The notes under the pieces: model-generated | Database searches by the model: none | What the model saw: only the letters and a program-made list of their open reading frames with translations | Told to the model about the DNA's origin: nothing | DNA from: Microbulbifer harenosus | Lineage (GTDB): Bacteria; Pseudomonadota; Gammaproteobacteria; Pseudomonadales; Cellvibrionaceae | Length of the DNA stretch: 64,000 nucleotides | Reading direction: 5' to 3' | Assembly: GCF_005771435.1 (NCBI RefSeq) | Contig: NZ_VANI01000005.1 | Location: 62,001 to 126,000, forward strand | Made by a program: the position numbers and the translations under genes | In this document: positions 47,184 to 57,033 of the stretch, piece after piece | Position numbering within the stretch: the first letter of the stretch is position 1 | Layout: every line of letters begins with the position of its first letter

Positions 47184-48329
47184 TCACTTAACTGTCATTC
47201 CAGTATCAACAGCAATGCGTCGATCACCGGCAACAGCCAACTCAGGAAGTTCAGCAATATGCAAAGTAGACGTTGGGAAAGCACAAGACGCACCCTGCTC
47301 CTGAACAATATTCAGGATCTTCAGTAAAACGTCCTGCTTGATCTCGTGATAACGCACCCAGTCTGTGGTTTTGGTAAAGGTGTAGACAAAGAAATCGAGC
47401 GACGATGGTGCAAACGAGTTGAAGTTTACGATCAGGGTCTGATTGGTATCGATCTCGGGATGCTGCTGCAGCATCTCCTTCACTGCTTTGACAATCGGCG
47501 CCATCAGATGCGCATCGTCGTAGCGAATACCTACGGTTTCGTATATACGGCGGTTTAGCATCCGCGACGGGTTTTCCACGGAAATCTGGGTGAACACACC
47601 GTTGGGAATATACAGCGGGCGCTTGTCGAAGGTGCGAATGCGGGTGAGGCGCCAGCCAATATCCTCTACCGTTCCTTCAATCTCCTTGTCCGGCGACCGC
47701 ACCCAGTCACCCACCTTGAAAGGCCGATCAAGATAGATCATCAAACCGCCGAAAAAATTCGCCAGCAAATCCTTGGCGGCAAAGCCAATTGCGAGACCAC
47801 CGATACCGCCAAACGCCAGTACCCCGCTGATGCTGTAGCCAAAGTGCTGCATGATGACCATGCCGGCGGTCACCATGATCGAGGCGCGGACCAGCTTGCC
47901 AATGGCGCGCACCGTGGTGGCATCCATGGGTTTGCCCATAAACCTTGGATCGGCCAGATTCTGCTCTACCGCCTTGGCAAAGCGCAGTGCGAACCAGGTA
48001 GCCAATACAATAAACCCGATTTCCCGGATCGTATTCGCGAATGAAAAAATTTCCGCACCGGTAGCCCGGCCGGCACGCGCGGCCGCAAGGGACAACCCCA
48101 CCAACCACACCAGCAGCGAGGCGGGCGGATTAATACTGCCGCACAGTGCATCGTCCCATGGGTTGACAGTGCGCTCCGCACGCTGCTGCAGCCGCCGGAC
48201 AAGCAGCCCCAGCAGCCATGCGGCAATGGCTGTGGTCAAAACAATCAGGAAAACTTCTGCAATCCAGAAACGGTCATCTCCCAGCAGGGAGCGCAAAAAA
48301 GCTCTGGCCGACTCCACAAATGACTCCAT
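47184..48329 (-). CDS. MscS-family mechanosensitive channel
   Basis: A 381-residue channel of the small-conductance type that protects cells from osmotic downshock. Three to four membrane segments fill the first 185 residues. The pore helix and linker block is GVLAFGGIGGLAIGFAAKDL, then FGGLMIYLDRPFKVGDWV, and the cytoplasmic vestibule contains GTVEDIGWRLTRIRTFD and YIPNGVF. The ATG at 48329 starts just before a short basic stretch; the frame before it has no family likeness. It lies 60 bases upstream of the nagZ end and is transcribed in the same direction. Confidence 0.9.
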   Translation of the reverse strand: MESFVESARAFLRSLLGDDRFWIAEVFLIVLTTAIAAWLLGLLVRRLQQRAERTVNPWDDALCGSINPPASLLVWLVGLSLAAARAGRATGAEIFSFANTIREIGFIVLATWFALRFAKAVEQNLADPRFMGKPMDATTVRAIGKLVRASIMVTAGMVIMQHFGYSISGVLAFGGIGGLAIGFAAKDLLANFFGGLMIYLDRPFKVGDWVRSPDKEIEGTVEDIGWRLTRIRTFDKRPLYIPNGVFTQISVENPSRMLNRRIYETVGIRYDDAHLMAPIVKAVKEMLQQHPEIDTNQTLIVNFNSFAPSSLDFFVYTFTKTTDWVRYHEIKQDVLLKILNIVQEQGASCAFPTSTLHIAELPELAVAGDRRIAVDTGMTVK

Positions 48330-48390
48330 ATAACAACAAACCGATGAATTTGCGCTGATGCGCGCGCGATGACTGACGTATTGTGCGGAT

Positions 48391-49404
48391 TTACACCCAG
48401 GATGCCAGCCATTCCCGGGTCGACTGCCAGCGGGGAGACTGCTCGAGTTCGCTCCAGCTGCCAATTCTCGCCTGGCCACGCATACGCGCCAAGCGCCGGC
48501 TGGACTCGGGATCGGGAGTGAAGCCAGTCAAAGCGTCCAGCGCCGCCAGGGCGCCCTGGCGATTGTTGCAGACCACACCCATATCACAACCCGCCTGCAT
48601 GGCGGCGCGAATCCGTTCCCCGTAGCCACCAGCGGCACCTGCGCCCTCCATGGTCAGATCGTCGCTGAATATCACCCCGTCAAAACCGAGGCGCTTACGC
48701 AGAATTTCCTGCAGCCAGAAACGCGAAAAACCCACCGGGTTTTCATCCACCCGGGCAAAGCGGATATGTGCCGGCATCACCGCCTGCAGCTCACCCGCGG
48801 CGATGCATTCCGCAAACGGGGTACAATCCGACGCCAGCACCTGCTCCAGCGTCCGGTGATCTACCGGCAGCTCCTCGTGACTGTCTTCCTTCACCTGGCC
48901 GTGCCCCGGGAAATGCTTTCCGGTAGTCGCCATACCTGCCTCGTGCATCCCGGCGATAAAAGGCCGGGCCTTCTCCGCCAGCACCAGGGGATCTTGCGCA
49001 AAACTTCGGTCGCCCACTATTTTGCAAAAGTCGTCATCGGCATCCAGCACCGGCGCGAAACTGAAATCCACACCCACGGCCAGCAGTTCCGCCGCCAGCA
49101 GCCAGCCCACATCGCGGAGTTGCTGGGGGTTGGCCCGTGCGCTCAGTGCCTGCATGGAGGGGATCCGGGTGAAGGTGTCGCGAAAGCGCTGCACCCTCCC
49201 GCCTTCCTGGTCCACCGCCAGCAGAATTTCAGGGCGCACACGGCGGATATCCGCGATCAGCTCTTCGAGCTGTTCGCGATTGCGGAAATTGCGCGCGAAA
49301 AAAATCAGCCCACCGACCATCGGATGAAGCAGCAGCTCGCGGTCTTCACCGGTGAGGTCTGTGCCCTCAATATCAACCATCACGGGACCAATCTGGACAG
49401 ACAT
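48391..49404 (-). CDS. nagZ: Beta-N-acetylhexosaminidase NagZ
   Basis: A 337-residue family-3 glycoside hydrolase that removes GlcNAc from anhydromuropeptides in cell-wall recycling. The opening IGPVMVDIEGTDLTGEDREL, the block AVDQEGGRVQRFRD, and the signature GKHFPGHGQVKEDSHE with the catalytic His are all present, as is the IFSDDLTMEGA nucleophile Asp. The length fits cytoplasmic NagZ. It follows the psrA-like gene, as in Pseudomonas. Confidence 0.97.
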   Translation of the reverse strand: MSVQIGPVMVDIEGTDLTGEDRELLLHPMVGGLIFFARNFRNREQLEELIADIRRVRPEILLAVDQEGGRVQRFRDTFTRIPSMQALSARANPQQLRDVGWLLAAELLAVGVDFSFAPVLDADDDFCKIVGDRSFAQDPLVLAEKARPFIAGMHEAGMATTGKHFPGHGQVKEDSHEELPVDHRTLEQVLASDCTPFAECIAAGELQAVMPAHIRFARVDENPVGFSRFWLQEILRKRLGFDGVIFSDDLTMEGAGAAGGYGERIRAAMQAGCDMGVVCNNRQGALAALDALTGFTPDPESSRRLARMRGQARIGSWSELEQSPRWQSTREWLASWV

Positions 49405-49506
49405 GTGATGTCAGCTCCTGTTGCCAATCTGGAATCATTTGAAACTCGCCGCGCCCATGCCGTCCGGTGCAACCGCCGCCCGCCGGATCGGACCGCGCCA
49501 CTGCCC

Positions 49507-50145
49507 TCAACCCGCGCCGACATCCGGCGCGGTCAGCATGGCAACTGCGGCCGGCGCGAGCCGTGCCAGAGTTTCGTCGAGGCTGCTCTCGGCGCCAAAG
49601 TCTTCCCTCAGGATAGCTTCGATGGCGTCGAAGCTGGATAGGGAAAATATGGTAGCACCCAGCATGAAGTACAGGCGCCAGTAAAATGTGACCGGGTCAA
49701 CCTGTGGCAGGGCATCGGATAATTGTCCGGCAAAGCGCCGGTAGCTGGCACCGTAACGGGACACGATAAACCGCCGCAAGTGTCCCTGGGACTGGGTGTA
49801 AGCAAGCCCCAGAAGACGCATGAAGCGCTTGGGGTCGCGACCTTCCCTGGCGAGCCCGGCGAGTGCCACCCGGTACAGACTCTGCAGCAGGTCTTCCAGT
49901 TGCAACTGGGCCTGAGACTCCCGCCGGTTTAACTCCCGGTCCAGATTCTCCGTAAAAGGCGTAAGAAAACGCTCAAAAACCGCCTGTATCAGTTCTTTTT
50001 TCGAACCGAAATGATAATTTACCGCCGCGAGATTGACGCCCGCCGTGCTGGTAATGGTGCGCAAAGAGGTCTCGGTGAAGCCCCGCTCGGCAAACAGCAC
50101 CTCAGCGGCATCGAGAATACGGTTGACGGTATCCAGCTGACTCAT
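49507..50145 (-). CDS. psrA: TetR-family regulator, PsrA-like
   Basis: A 212-residue regulator with an N-terminal helix-turn-helix (ILDAAEVLFAERGFTETSLR, then GVNLAAVNYHFGSKKELI) and a helical ligand domain (AREGRDPKRFMRLLGLAYTQ). The gene order lexA-psrA-nagZ matches Pseudomonas, where PsrA senses long-chain fatty acids and controls fatty-acid degradation and rpoS. The name therefore rests on both sequence pattern and synteny. The ATG at 50145 (MSQLDTV) is preferred over an ATG three codons upstream. A possible self-regulatory site lies 20 bases upstream. Confidence 0.82.
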   Translation of the reverse strand: MSQLDTVNRILDAAEVLFAERGFTETSLRTITSTAGVNLAAVNYHFGSKKELIQAVFERFLTPFTENLDRELNRRESQAQLQLEDLLQSLYRVALAGLAREGRDPKRFMRLLGLAYTQSQGHLRRFIVSRYGASYRRFAGQLSDALPQVDPVTFYWRLYFMLGATIFSLSSFDAIEAILREDFGAESSLDETLARLAPAAVAMLTAPDVGAG

Positions 50146-50165
50146 CCAATTCAAACCATCAATTA

Positions 50166-50177
50166 AAACGTTTGTTT
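50166..50177. promoter_or_regulatory. Possible PsrA-type operator upstream of the psrA-like gene
   Basis: The minus strand reads AAACAAACGTTT, which fits the AAAC-N4-GTTT core of the known PsrA site but lacks the outer G/C pair. The position just before the start codon suits autoregulation. This is inference from a short match. Confidence 0.4.
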
Positions 50178-50390
50178 AAGAGCTGAGACTAGCACATCGA
50201 CACCCGATCGAACATTTCCGAAAACCTCCCACTTGCACACTGCCACCCGCAAACGGCCAGCTCGCTCACAGTCTCGTTAAGCCGTGCAGTTCTCGCGACT
50301 CTCCGGTTACCAGCTTTGATCGCGGCACACTAGATTGGAATGAAAGGCCAGTGATTGGCGTCTTTGGGTGATGACGACAGGAGGTACCCC

Positions 50391-50723
50391 ATGGCGAGAA
50401 TAGCGCCGGAAATAGGCAGCTGGTTCGAGAACTTTCAAAGCGGTGATTTGTTTGAAGTGGTCGCTGTGGACCAACCATCCCGCACCATCGAGATTCAGTA
50501 TCTCGACGGCACTCTTGATGAAATTGATTTTCACAGTTGGCCGCGATTGCCCGTCATCGGCGCCGCAGCTCCGGAAGATGCCAACGCGGGCTACGGCTCC
50601 TGGGCGCAAGAGATGCAGGACGACGAAGACTCCGGCTACACCAGTCCGATTTTTTCTCCGGTCCAGAGCACCATAGACCGCCTTGAGGGTGAAACCTTCC
50701 CGGGAACAGACGAAGGGCCGTGA
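50391..50723 (+). CDS. DUF6763-like small conserved protein
   Basis: A 110-residue acidic cytoplasmic protein. The opening ARIAPEIGSWFENFQSGDLF and the stretch VDQPSRTIEIQYLDGTLDEI match a short conserved family of gammaproteobacteria (DUF6763) of unknown role. A small beta-rich domain is likely, followed by a disordered acidic tail (EMQDDEDSGYTS). The ATG at 50391 was chosen because AGGAGG lies six bases upstream. Confidence 0.78.
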   Translation: MARIAPEIGSWFENFQSGDLFEVVAVDQPSRTIEIQYLDGTLDEIDFHSWPRLPVIGAAAPEDANAGYGSWAQEMQDDEDSGYTSPIFSPVQSTIDRLEGETFPGTDEGP

Positions 50724-50795
50724 TGGCGATTGTTGCCCGGACGAATGTTGCCCAGACGAACAACAGGCTCAACCAGCCCCAGCGGGCGACGGTCT

Positions 50796-51437
50796 CTACT
50801 CATCCCGCTTACGAATGAAGTCGATGATGATTTCCGCTGCCTCATCCACGGTATCCACCAGTTTGAACAGCTCCAGATCAGCGGCATCGATACACGCGCG
50901 CTCAAGTACGGTACCCACCAGCCACTCCAGCAGACCAGACCAGTAGCGCTTCCCGACCAGCACAATGGGAAAACGCCGCACCTTCTGGGTCTGCACCAGC
51001 GTCAGCGCCTCAAACAGCTCATCCATGGTGCCATAGCCCCCAGGCATGGCTATGAAGCCAACCGCATGCTTCACAAACATGAATTTGCGCACGAAGAAAT
51101 AGCGGAAGTTCAGGTGGATATCCAAATAGGGGTTGGGCACCTGTTCGAATGGCAGCTCGATATTCAGGCCTATTGAAGCGCCGGCATGGGTAAATGCGCC
51201 GCGATTGCACGCCTCCATAATACCCGGGCCACCGCCGGTGATAACCGGGATGCCCTCACCCGCCAGCAGCTCGCCCAGCCGCACCCCTTGTTGATACTCA
51301 ACAGCGTCTTCCCGAAAGCGTGCGCTGCCAAATACGGTCACCGCACCCTTAAGCGTAATCAGGCGCTCTATGCCATCGACGAGTTCAGACTGAATACGAA
51401 GCACGCGCCACGCTTCCGGCATTTTTGCATCCAGCAT
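50796..51437 (-). CDS. LOG-family protein (Rossmann fold, TIGR00730 type)
   Basis: A 213-residue protein of the lysine-decarboxylase-like/LOG family. The signature PGGYGTMDELFEAL is present, together with the opening GAVTVFGSARFREDA and ITGGGPGIMEACNRGA. Some LOG members hydrolyse nucleoside monophosphates to free base and phosphoribose, as in cytokinin release; the bacterial role is often purine nucleotide turnover. The start is preceded by AGGAG. The gene is divergent from lexA. Confidence 0.88.
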   Translation of the reverse strand: MLDAKMPEAWRVLRIQSELVDGIERLITLKGAVTVFGSARFREDAVEYQQGVRLGELLAGEGIPVITGGGPGIMEACNRGAFTHAGASIGLNIELPFEQVPNPYLDIHLNFRYFFVRKFMFVKHAVGFIAMPGGYGTMDELFEALTLVQTQKVRRFPIVLVGKRYWSGLLEWLVGTVLERACIDAADLELFKLVDTVDEAAEIIIDFIRKRDE

Positions 51438-51577
51438 ATGCCTTCTCCTAATCGCTCTTACTTCTTATGTTGGCAGCGAATCGGCAAACCGAGTCAGCGC
51501 AGGTTTTGGAGTTCGCCGGTCCCTCCAAGTCTAGCAGTATTGACGCGAGAGCCTTGTGGATTGCGTGAGGGAGAAAT

Positions 51578-51593
51578 CTGTATATAATCCCAG
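51578..51593. promoter_or_regulatory. LexA box 1 upstream of lexA
   Basis: CTGTATATAATCCCAG fits the CTG-N10-CAG SOS box. TATAAT at 51582-51587 lies within it and probably is the -10 of lexA, so bound LexA would cover the promoter. Confidence 0.88.
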
Positions 51594-51596
51594 CAA

Positions 51597-51612
51597 CTGT
51601 ATAAAAATACAG
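51597..51612. promoter_or_regulatory. LexA box 2 upstream of lexA
   Basis: CTGTATAAAAATACAG fits the SOS box with a near-perfect palindrome. It lies three bases after box 1, the same double arrangement known for lexA in other gammaproteobacteria. Confidence 0.93.
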
Positions 51613-51628
51613 ACAACAGGAAACGCCC

Positions 51629-52237
51629 ATGACAAACCTCACTGCTCGCCAGGCTCAGGTACTGGAACTGATCAAATCCTATCTGGACGAAACGGGTTAC
51701 CCGCCCACCCGGGCCGAGATCGCACAGGAATTGGGCTTTCGCTCGCCAAACGCAGCGGAAGAACACCTGAAGGCGCTCGCGCGCAAGGGGGCGATTGAAA
51801 TGGTTGCCGGTGCTTCCCGGGGCATTCGCATTCCCGGCCACCAGAGTGGCCTACCCATTGTTGGCCGGGTAGCCGCGGGCAACCCGATTCTGGCGGAGGA
51901 GAATATCGAGGAGTACTGCGAGATCCCCGCGGAATTCTTCCACCCCCCGGCGGATTACCTGTTGCGGGTGCACGGCATGAGCATGAAGAACGCCGGCATT
52001 TTTGATGGAGACCTTCTCGCGGTACAGCGCACCGACAATATCCGCAACGGACAGATTGTGGTGGCGCGAATCGAAGACGAGGTGACCGTTAAGCGCTTTA
52101 AGCGCCGCGGCAACCAGGCGATGGTCCAGCTGTTGCCGGAGAATGAAGAATTTGACGTCATCGAAGTAGATATGCGCGACAAGAATTTCGCGATTGAAGG
52201 ACTCGCGGTCGGCGTAATTCGCCAGAACCCGTTCTAA
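51629..52237 (+). CDS. lexA: SOS repressor LexA
   Basis: A 202-residue repressor-protease. The N-terminal winged helix ([20 protein letters not shown], then [20 protein letters not shown]) binds the SOS box. The cleavage site is in GRVAAGNPI (Ala-Gly bond). The catalytic serine is in [11 protein letters not shown], and the lysine is in EVTVKRFKR. Two boxes upstream show autoregulation. It has a good Shine-Dalgarno (CAGGA) and is followed by a strong terminator. Confidence 0.97.
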   Translation: MTNLTARQAQVLELIKSYLDETGYPPTRAEIAQELGFRSPNAAEEHLKALARKGAIEMVAGASRGIRIPGHQSGLPIVGRVAAGNPILAEENIEEYCEIPAEFFHPPADYLLRVHGMSMKNAGIFDGDLLAVQRTDNIRNGQIVVARIEDEVTVKRFKRRGNQAMVQLLPENEEFDVIEVDMRDKNFAIEGLAVGVIRQNPF

Positions 52238-52264
52238 CCTGCAGGCGAATAGCCTGTGCGTCAT

Positions 52265-52303
52265 CCAACAAAAACGGGGCTCATCGAGCCCCGTTTTTGT
52301 TGG
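52265..52303. terminator. Perfect 18-base-pair bidirectional terminator after lexA
   Basis: The arms 52265-52282 and 52286-52303 are perfect inverse copies around a three-base loop, with A and T runs flanking a GC core (CGGGGCTC). It lies between the convergent lexA and the small gene at 52324 and can serve both. Confidence 0.9.
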
Positions 52304-52323
52304 TCCACCGGGAGCTTTCCTCC

Positions 52324-52578
52324 TCAGTGGATGGTGTGTTCCGTAACGTCCACCTCTTCCTCTTCAAAGGGTTCCGGCTCCAGGGCACCGAGATCCTGCA
52401 CCGCCTCAATACCGGCCTCCAACATGGCACGAGCGATCGCAATCTTGTGCTCGCGCAGGAAGTTCAGGCTTTCGTCCGAGAAATGAATACGCACCAGCGG
52501 GTCCTCCCTGTGACCAGCGCGTCGCAGCGCCACATCACCATTGGACAACTCGATGATTTCGTAAGTCTCAGAGGACAT
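52324..52578 (-). CDS. Small conserved acidic protein near lexA/topA
   Basis: An 84-residue soluble protein. It opens TYEIIELSNGDVALRRAGH, then RIHFSDESLNFLREHKIAIA, and ends in a very acidic tail (PEPFEEEEVDVTE). It matches the position of a small conserved gene between topA and lexA in Pseudomonas. No function is known. It may belong to the topA-DUF6586 unit, with a gap of about 100 bases from the gene before it. Confidence 0.75.
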   Translation of the reverse strand: MSSETYEIIELSNGDVALRRAGHREDPLVRIHFSDESLNFLREHKIAIARAMLEAGIEAVQDLGALEPEPFEEEEVDVTEHTIH

Positions 52579-52679
52579 TCACTTCTCCAGTTACAGCGGG
52601 ATTTGCGGGCAGTGTAACACAGGGATCAGTGATTATTCAGCGGCCAGACACGGTCGGGACTGGCGCCGAACCAACCTGA

Positions 52680-53210
52680 TCACCATTCCACGCTCTGGGC
52701 GCGCTGCCGTGCCACCAGTTCACCGAGCTGGCGCTGCCAGAATCTGAGGCTCTCTACACTGAGACTGGCAGGGGTACTTGAGTCCACCTGCCGCAGGGGT
52801 ATCAGGGACTGCACACCGCTGGCGATCGGAGAAGACTCCTGGCCTCCACCCGCCGTGGGGCGCCACAACCCCCGCCAGCAGTGCGCCATAGCCGCAAACC
52901 AGCTCTCGGGGTTTTCCTCCAGATCCAGCAGCTCAGCGACCTCAGCGCTGTATTTGTCGCGCGCGCTTACCAGTTCCTGTAAGCGGACCGCGGTGTCCGG
53001 CTCGCCACCAGGTCTAAACCCCAGTTGTAGCTGGTAGCCCTGCTCTGCCAGAAACGCGCGATAAGCCCGCCACAACTGCAACAACGCACCCTCAAGCAGC
53101 GCGGACCGCAACAGCGGCGGGCTTTCATCGTCGGCGGTATCCAGTGAATGCAATATCAGCTCTGATTTTCGCAGGGCCGAAGCCACCAGACCGGTATAGG
53201 GGTTGCTCAT
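52680..53210 (-). CDS. DUF6586-family protein
   Basis: A 176-residue helical cytoplasmic protein. The opening NPYTGLVASALRKSELILHS, and the later LLEGALLQLWRAYRAFLAEQG, fit DUF6586, a short family seen next to topA in Pseudomonas relatives. No catalytic motif is visible. The start lies eight bases after the topA stop, so the two genes are co-transcribed and perhaps coupled. Confidence 0.78.
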   Translation of the reverse strand: MSNPYTGLVASALRKSELILHSLDTADDESPPLLRSALLEGALLQLWRAYRAFLAEQGYQLQLGFRPGGEPDTAVRLQELVSARDKYSAEVAELLDLEENPESWFAAMAHCWRGLWRPTAGGGQESSPIASGVQSLIPLRQVDSSTPASLSVESLRFWQRQLGELVARQRAQSVEW

Positions 53211-53218
53211 TGCTTCAC

Positions 53219-55960
53219 CTATTTCGCCGGTGACTTTTTGGCCGGGGTCTTTTTCGCGGCTGCTTTTTTGGCCGCAGCCTTTTTCGCCGGCGCCTTTTTA
53301 GCAGCCGTTTTTTTCGGCGCCGCGGATTTGCTACCTGAGTCCTCTACCAGCCATTTACCGCCGGTATAGAACGCCTTCCAGCCGGTTGCCTTGCCGTCTT
53401 CCTCGGATTGCACGTACTGTTCCTGGGTTTTGCGGCTAAAACGCACAACCGTATCCCGGCCCTCGCTGTCTTCCGTAGGTGCGGAGAACAGGAAACTGTA
53501 CTTGGGATCAATCTCATCCTTGTGCGGCAGCAGCTCCTTCACCAGCGGCGCGCGAGTCTCGCGGTTTTTCGGGAACTGGCTGGCAGCCAGGAACAGACCC
53601 GAAGCACCGTCGCGCAGGATGTAGGTGTCGTCGACCTTTTCACAGGCGAGCTCCGGCATGGGTACCGGGTCCATTTTCGGCGGCGCGGGCTGACCGTTCT
53701 TGAGCAGTTTGCGGGTGTTTTTACAGGCATCATTGGTGCAGCCGAAGTATTTGCCAAAGCGGCCAGACTTCAACTGCATGTCGCTGCCGCACTTGTCGCA
53801 CTCAATCAGCGGGCCGTCATAACCCTTGATCTTGAACGTACCTTTTTCTACCTCAAAGCCGTTGCAGTCCGGGTTGTTTCCGCAGATATGCAGCTTGCGC
53901 TGCTCGTCCACCAGATAACTGTCCATGGCTGTGCCGCACTTGGGGCACCGATGTTTGTCCCGCAGTTGACGGGTTTCGGCTTCGTCATCCTTATCCGCGT
54001 CGATAGCCTCTTCGCCGGACACCAGATTCATGGTGTTGGTGCAGCGCTCCTTTGGCGGTAACGCATAGCCGGAACACCCCAGGAAAACGCCGGTGGAACC
54101 GGTGCGAATCTGCATATGGCGGCCGCACTGACCGCACTTGATATCGGTATCCGTGGGCGCATTGCGTCGCATGCCACCGTCGGTATCCTGAGCTTGTTCC
54201 AGACGCTTGCTGAAGTCCGTGTAGAACTCATCCAGAAGTGCCTTCCACCCTTTTTTCCCTTCGGCCACGGCATCCAGGGATTCTTCCAGGCTCGCGGTGA
54301 AACCGTAGTCCATCAGATCGGTGAAGCTTTCACTCAGACGGTCGGTGACGATGTCGCCCATTTTTTCCGCGTAGAAACGACGGTTTTCCAGGCGCACATA
54401 GCCGCGGTCCTGAATGGTGGAAATAATCGACGCGTAGGTAGACGGCCGGCCGATACCGCGTTTTTCCAGCTCTTTTACCAGGGCTGCCTCGCTGAAGCGC
54501 GCCGGCGGCTTGGTGAAATGCTGTTTCGGATCCAGTTTCTTGAGATTGAGTTTTTCCCCAACCTTGATGTCCGGCAATACCAGATCTTCGTCTTTCTTGC
54601 TCTGCGGCGGCGCCACTTTGAGAAAGCCGTCAAAACGGATAACCCGGCCGCGGGTGCGCAACTCAAAGTCTCCGGCACTCACCACCACAGACGTGGACGT
54701 GAACTGTGCAGGTGTCATCTGACATGCAACGAACTGTTGCCAGATCAAGGTGTAAAGGCGCTCGGCATCCCGCTCCATACCGGACAACATGTTGGGCTTG
54801 ACCCGCACATCGGAAGGGCGAATGGCCTCGTGCGCTTCCTGGGCGCCCTCTTTGCTACTGTAGCGGTTCGGATTATCCGGCAGGTACTTCTCGCCGTAAC
54901 TCTCGCCAATAAACTCCCGCACCGAGGCCACAGCCTCCGCACTCAGGTTGGTGGAGTCGGTACGCATATAGGTGATGTAGCCGGCTTCGTACAGACGCTG
55001 GGCCATCATCATGGTTTTCTTCACGCTAAAGCCGAGACGATTGCTCGCCGCCTGCTGCAGGGTGGAGGTGATAAAGGGTGCGCCCGGCTTCGAACTGGTG
55101 GGCTTGTCTTCGCGCGAGGTAACTTCAAAGTTGCTGGACTGCAGTGCCTGCACTGCGGCCATGGCCTGTGTTTCGTTGACCGGGCGGAAATTCTCGCCGC
55201 CCTGCTTTTTGACTTCCAGACGCAGCGCGTCGGATTTGACCGTTTCGGTGTCCGCGAACAGCGTCCAGTACTCTTCGGGGATAAACGCGCGGATTTCCCG
55301 CTCGCGCTCAACCACCAGGCGCACCGCCACAGACTGCACACGACCGGCTGACAGGCCGCGGGCAACCTTTTCCCACAGCAATGGCGACACCATGTAACCC
55401 ACGATGCGATCGAGAAAACGGCGTGCCTGCTGGGCGTTTACGCGGTCAATATCCAGCGGGCCGGGGCTCTTGAATGCCTCCTGGATCGCGGACTTGGTGA
55501 TCTCATTGAAAACCACACGGCGAAAGCGCTGTTCACTGCCGCCGATGGCCTCGCGCAAATGCCACGCAATGGCCTCCCCCTCGCGATCCAAGTCCGTCGC
55601 GAGATACACGGTGTCGGCGTTGGCGGCGAGCTTGCGTAGCTCGTCAACCACTTTTTCCTTACCAGGCAGGATCTCGTAGTGCGCTTCCCAGTTGTGATCC
55701 GGGTCGATCCCCATACGCTTGATCAGCTGCTCATGGCTTTTCTTGCGCTTGTAGACCTCTTTGTCTTCTTTGGACAGCTTGCGGGTTTCCGCCGCCCGGC
55801 GGGCGCGCTCCTTGGCATCCACCGGCTGTTTGCTGGAGGCACCGGTAGGAAGATCCCGGATGTGGCCGATACTGGACTTTACGATAAAGTCCTTGCCGAG
55901 ATACTTGTTGATCGTTTTTGCCTTCGCCGGAGACTCGACAATGACCAGTGATTTACCCAT
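53219..55960 (-). CDS. topA: DNA topoisomerase I
   Basis: A 913-residue type IA topoisomerase that relaxes negative supercoils. The Toprim domain opens [19 protein letters not shown] and holds the acidic pair in [15 protein letters not shown]. The active tyrosine is in [14 protein letters not shown]. Three C-terminal zinc-ribbon-like repeats follow ([24 protein letters not shown]), then a Lys/Ala/Pro-rich tail of repeated AAKK and PAKK units that probably binds DNA. The ATG at 55960 gives the usual start; the frame upstream is non-coding. Confidence 0.97.
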   Translation of the reverse strand: MGKSLVIVESPAKAKTINKYLGKDFIVKSSIGHIRDLPTGASSKQPVDAKERARRAAETRKLSKEDKEVYKRKKSHEQLIKRMGIDPDHNWEAHYEILPGKEKVVDELRKLAANADTVYLATDLDREGEAIAWHLREAIGGSEQRFRRVVFNEITKSAIQEAFKSPGPLDIDRVNAQQARRFLDRIVGYMVSPLLWEKVARGLSAGRVQSVAVRLVVEREREIRAFIPEEYWTLFADTETVKSDALRLEVKKQGGENFRPVNETQAMAAVQALQSSNFEVTSREDKPTSSKPGAPFITSTLQQAASNRLGFSVKKTMMMAQRLYEAGYITYMRTDSTNLSAEAVASVREFIGESYGEKYLPDNPNRYSSKEGAQEAHEAIRPSDVRVKPNMLSGMERDAERLYTLIWQQFVACQMTPAQFTSTSVVVSAGDFELRTRGRVIRFDGFLKVAPPQSKKDEDLVLPDIKVGEKLNLKKLDPKQHFTKPPARFSEAALVKELEKRGIGRPSTYASIISTIQDRGYVRLENRRFYAEKMGDIVTDRLSESFTDLMDYGFTASLEESLDAVAEGKKGWKALLDEFYTDFSKRLEQAQDTDGGMRRNAPTDTDIKCGQCGRHMQIRTGSTGVFLGCSGYALPPKERCTNTMNLVSGEEAIDADKDDEAETRQLRDKHRCPKCGTAMDSYLVDEQRKLHICGNNPDCNGFEVEKGTFKIKGYDGPLIECDKCGSDMQLKSGRFGKYFGCTNDACKNTRKLLKNGQPAPPKMDPVPMPELACEKVDDTYILRDGASGLFLAASQFPKNRETRAPLVKELLPHKDEIDPKYSFLFSAPTEDSEGRDTVVRFSRKTQEQYVQSEEDGKATGWKAFYTGGKWLVEDSGSKSAAPKKTAAKKAPAKKAAAKKAAAKKTPAKKSPAK

Positions 55961-56038
55961 AAGCTTCTGATTTTTAATAGAAAATTTACTGCTTTCGCAC
56001 CTGCGGCGACAGCCGTTTACGGCGGTGCGCTGCGCGAA

Positions 56039-56067
56039 TATATATGCTCCGCCCCCGGTGTGGTCAA
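56039..56067 (-). promoter_or_regulatory. Likely topA promoter
   Basis: On the minus strand TTGACC (56062-56067) and TATATA (56039-56044) are separated by 17 bases, which fits a sigma-70 promoter. The transcript would start near 56032, giving a leader of about 70 bases. Confidence 0.7.
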
Positions 56068-56077
56068 GCAATCGTCA

Positions 56078-56096
56078 CAATTTGGTGACCAAATTG
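56078..56096. promoter_or_regulatory. Perfect 19-base palindrome upstream of the topA promoter
   Basis: CAATTTGGTGACCAAATTG is symmetrical around its central G and lies about 10 bases upstream of the -35. The position suits an activator or a factor bound beside the polymerase. I do not recognise the regulator. The rest of the 293-base gap to the next gene holds no gene. Confidence 0.6.
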
Positions 56097-56253
56097 ACTG
56101 CTTTGCACGCAATTCTGACCCACCATCCAGCAGATGGTTCTCCGTGGACTCCTGCTGTATTCTCACGCGATACAAGGCATCACGCGCCTATTTCGTTTAC
56201 TTTGCTCAGGGGACGGCCGCTAGATACATTAGTTCAGAAAAACACCGGGCACG

Positions 56254-56823
56254 TCAGGAATTGCGTCGCGAATCCGGGCTTTCACCACTATCGAGCGGTT
56301 TTCCGTCTGAGTTACCCCCGGGCTGTGGCAGGCGTATTGCTTCCTCTATTACCGGGCGCATTGCGCTCAGCGCATGCAGGATGGCATCCAGCCCCCTGTC
56401 ACCGCTGCGCTCCTGCCACTGCACGCCGAGACCGGCGTCGTTCGCGAAAATCGCGGTGGCATCCGCCGGCAGCATGGAAACCAGTTCTTTAAGAGAGGGT
56501 TTGGCCACCTCGGGGGCCTCGCGCTTGTTGCGCCAGTCCCAAACGCCGTCGAAATTCAGATCATGGGGCATCCGTTGCAGTTCCAGCCCCCAACCGCTCT
56601 GCAGACGACGCGGGTTTCGCCACTGGGAGAAATAAACCGCGGCAGTGCCTTTCCCTTGTGATTCCGGCAGCGGCTGTATCTGTACCTTGAGTCCGGAGCT
56701 GGCGGCGCGCTGGCGTAAATCCGCCAGTTTTTTGTCACGGCTGCTGGGCTTTAACCACATCACCGGCCCGATCACCAGTGTGACAGCGAAGATGATGATG
56801 ATGATTGGCAGCCAACTGGACAT
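56254..56823 (-). CDS. Single-span membrane protein, unknown function
   Basis: A 189-residue protein with one N-terminal membrane helix (SSWLPIIIIIFAVTLVIGPV) and a cytoplasmic or periplasmic domain with no family I can name. The stretch DLNFDGVWDWRNKREAPEVA and the later helix LDAILHALSAMRPVIEEAIR are conserved-looking. The ATG at 56823 is placed at the hydrophobic start; an ATG ten codons before is possible. Base use fits the core genome. The gene lies between topA and the usp gene and is transcribed alone. Confidence 0.65.
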   Translation of the reverse strand: MSSWLPIIIIIFAVTLVIGPVMWLKPSSRDKKLADLRQRAASSGLKVQIQPLPESQGKGTAAVYFSQWRNPRRLQSGWGLELQRMPHDLNFDGVWDWRNKREAPEVAKPSLKELVSMLPADATAIFANDAGLGVQWQERSGDRGLDAILHALSAMRPVIEEAIRLPQPGGNSDGKPLDSGESPDSRRNS

Positions 56824-57033
56824 GAACACTCCCTGTGGAAAGGCAAAAAACAACTTGGGTCACCGTCTCCGCGCCCCTGATAGCGGCGGGACACCCCATT
56901 TCCGGCGCGCATTTTTCCCCGCAAGACCACCGCTGTGTCAAGCGTGTTTTTTTAAAGTAGACTCAATGAAGCAACCGGGCGCTCCGTCAATCCACCTCGA
57001 TGCGCCTGAAATTCACCAATTCGCGGAGGCCGC

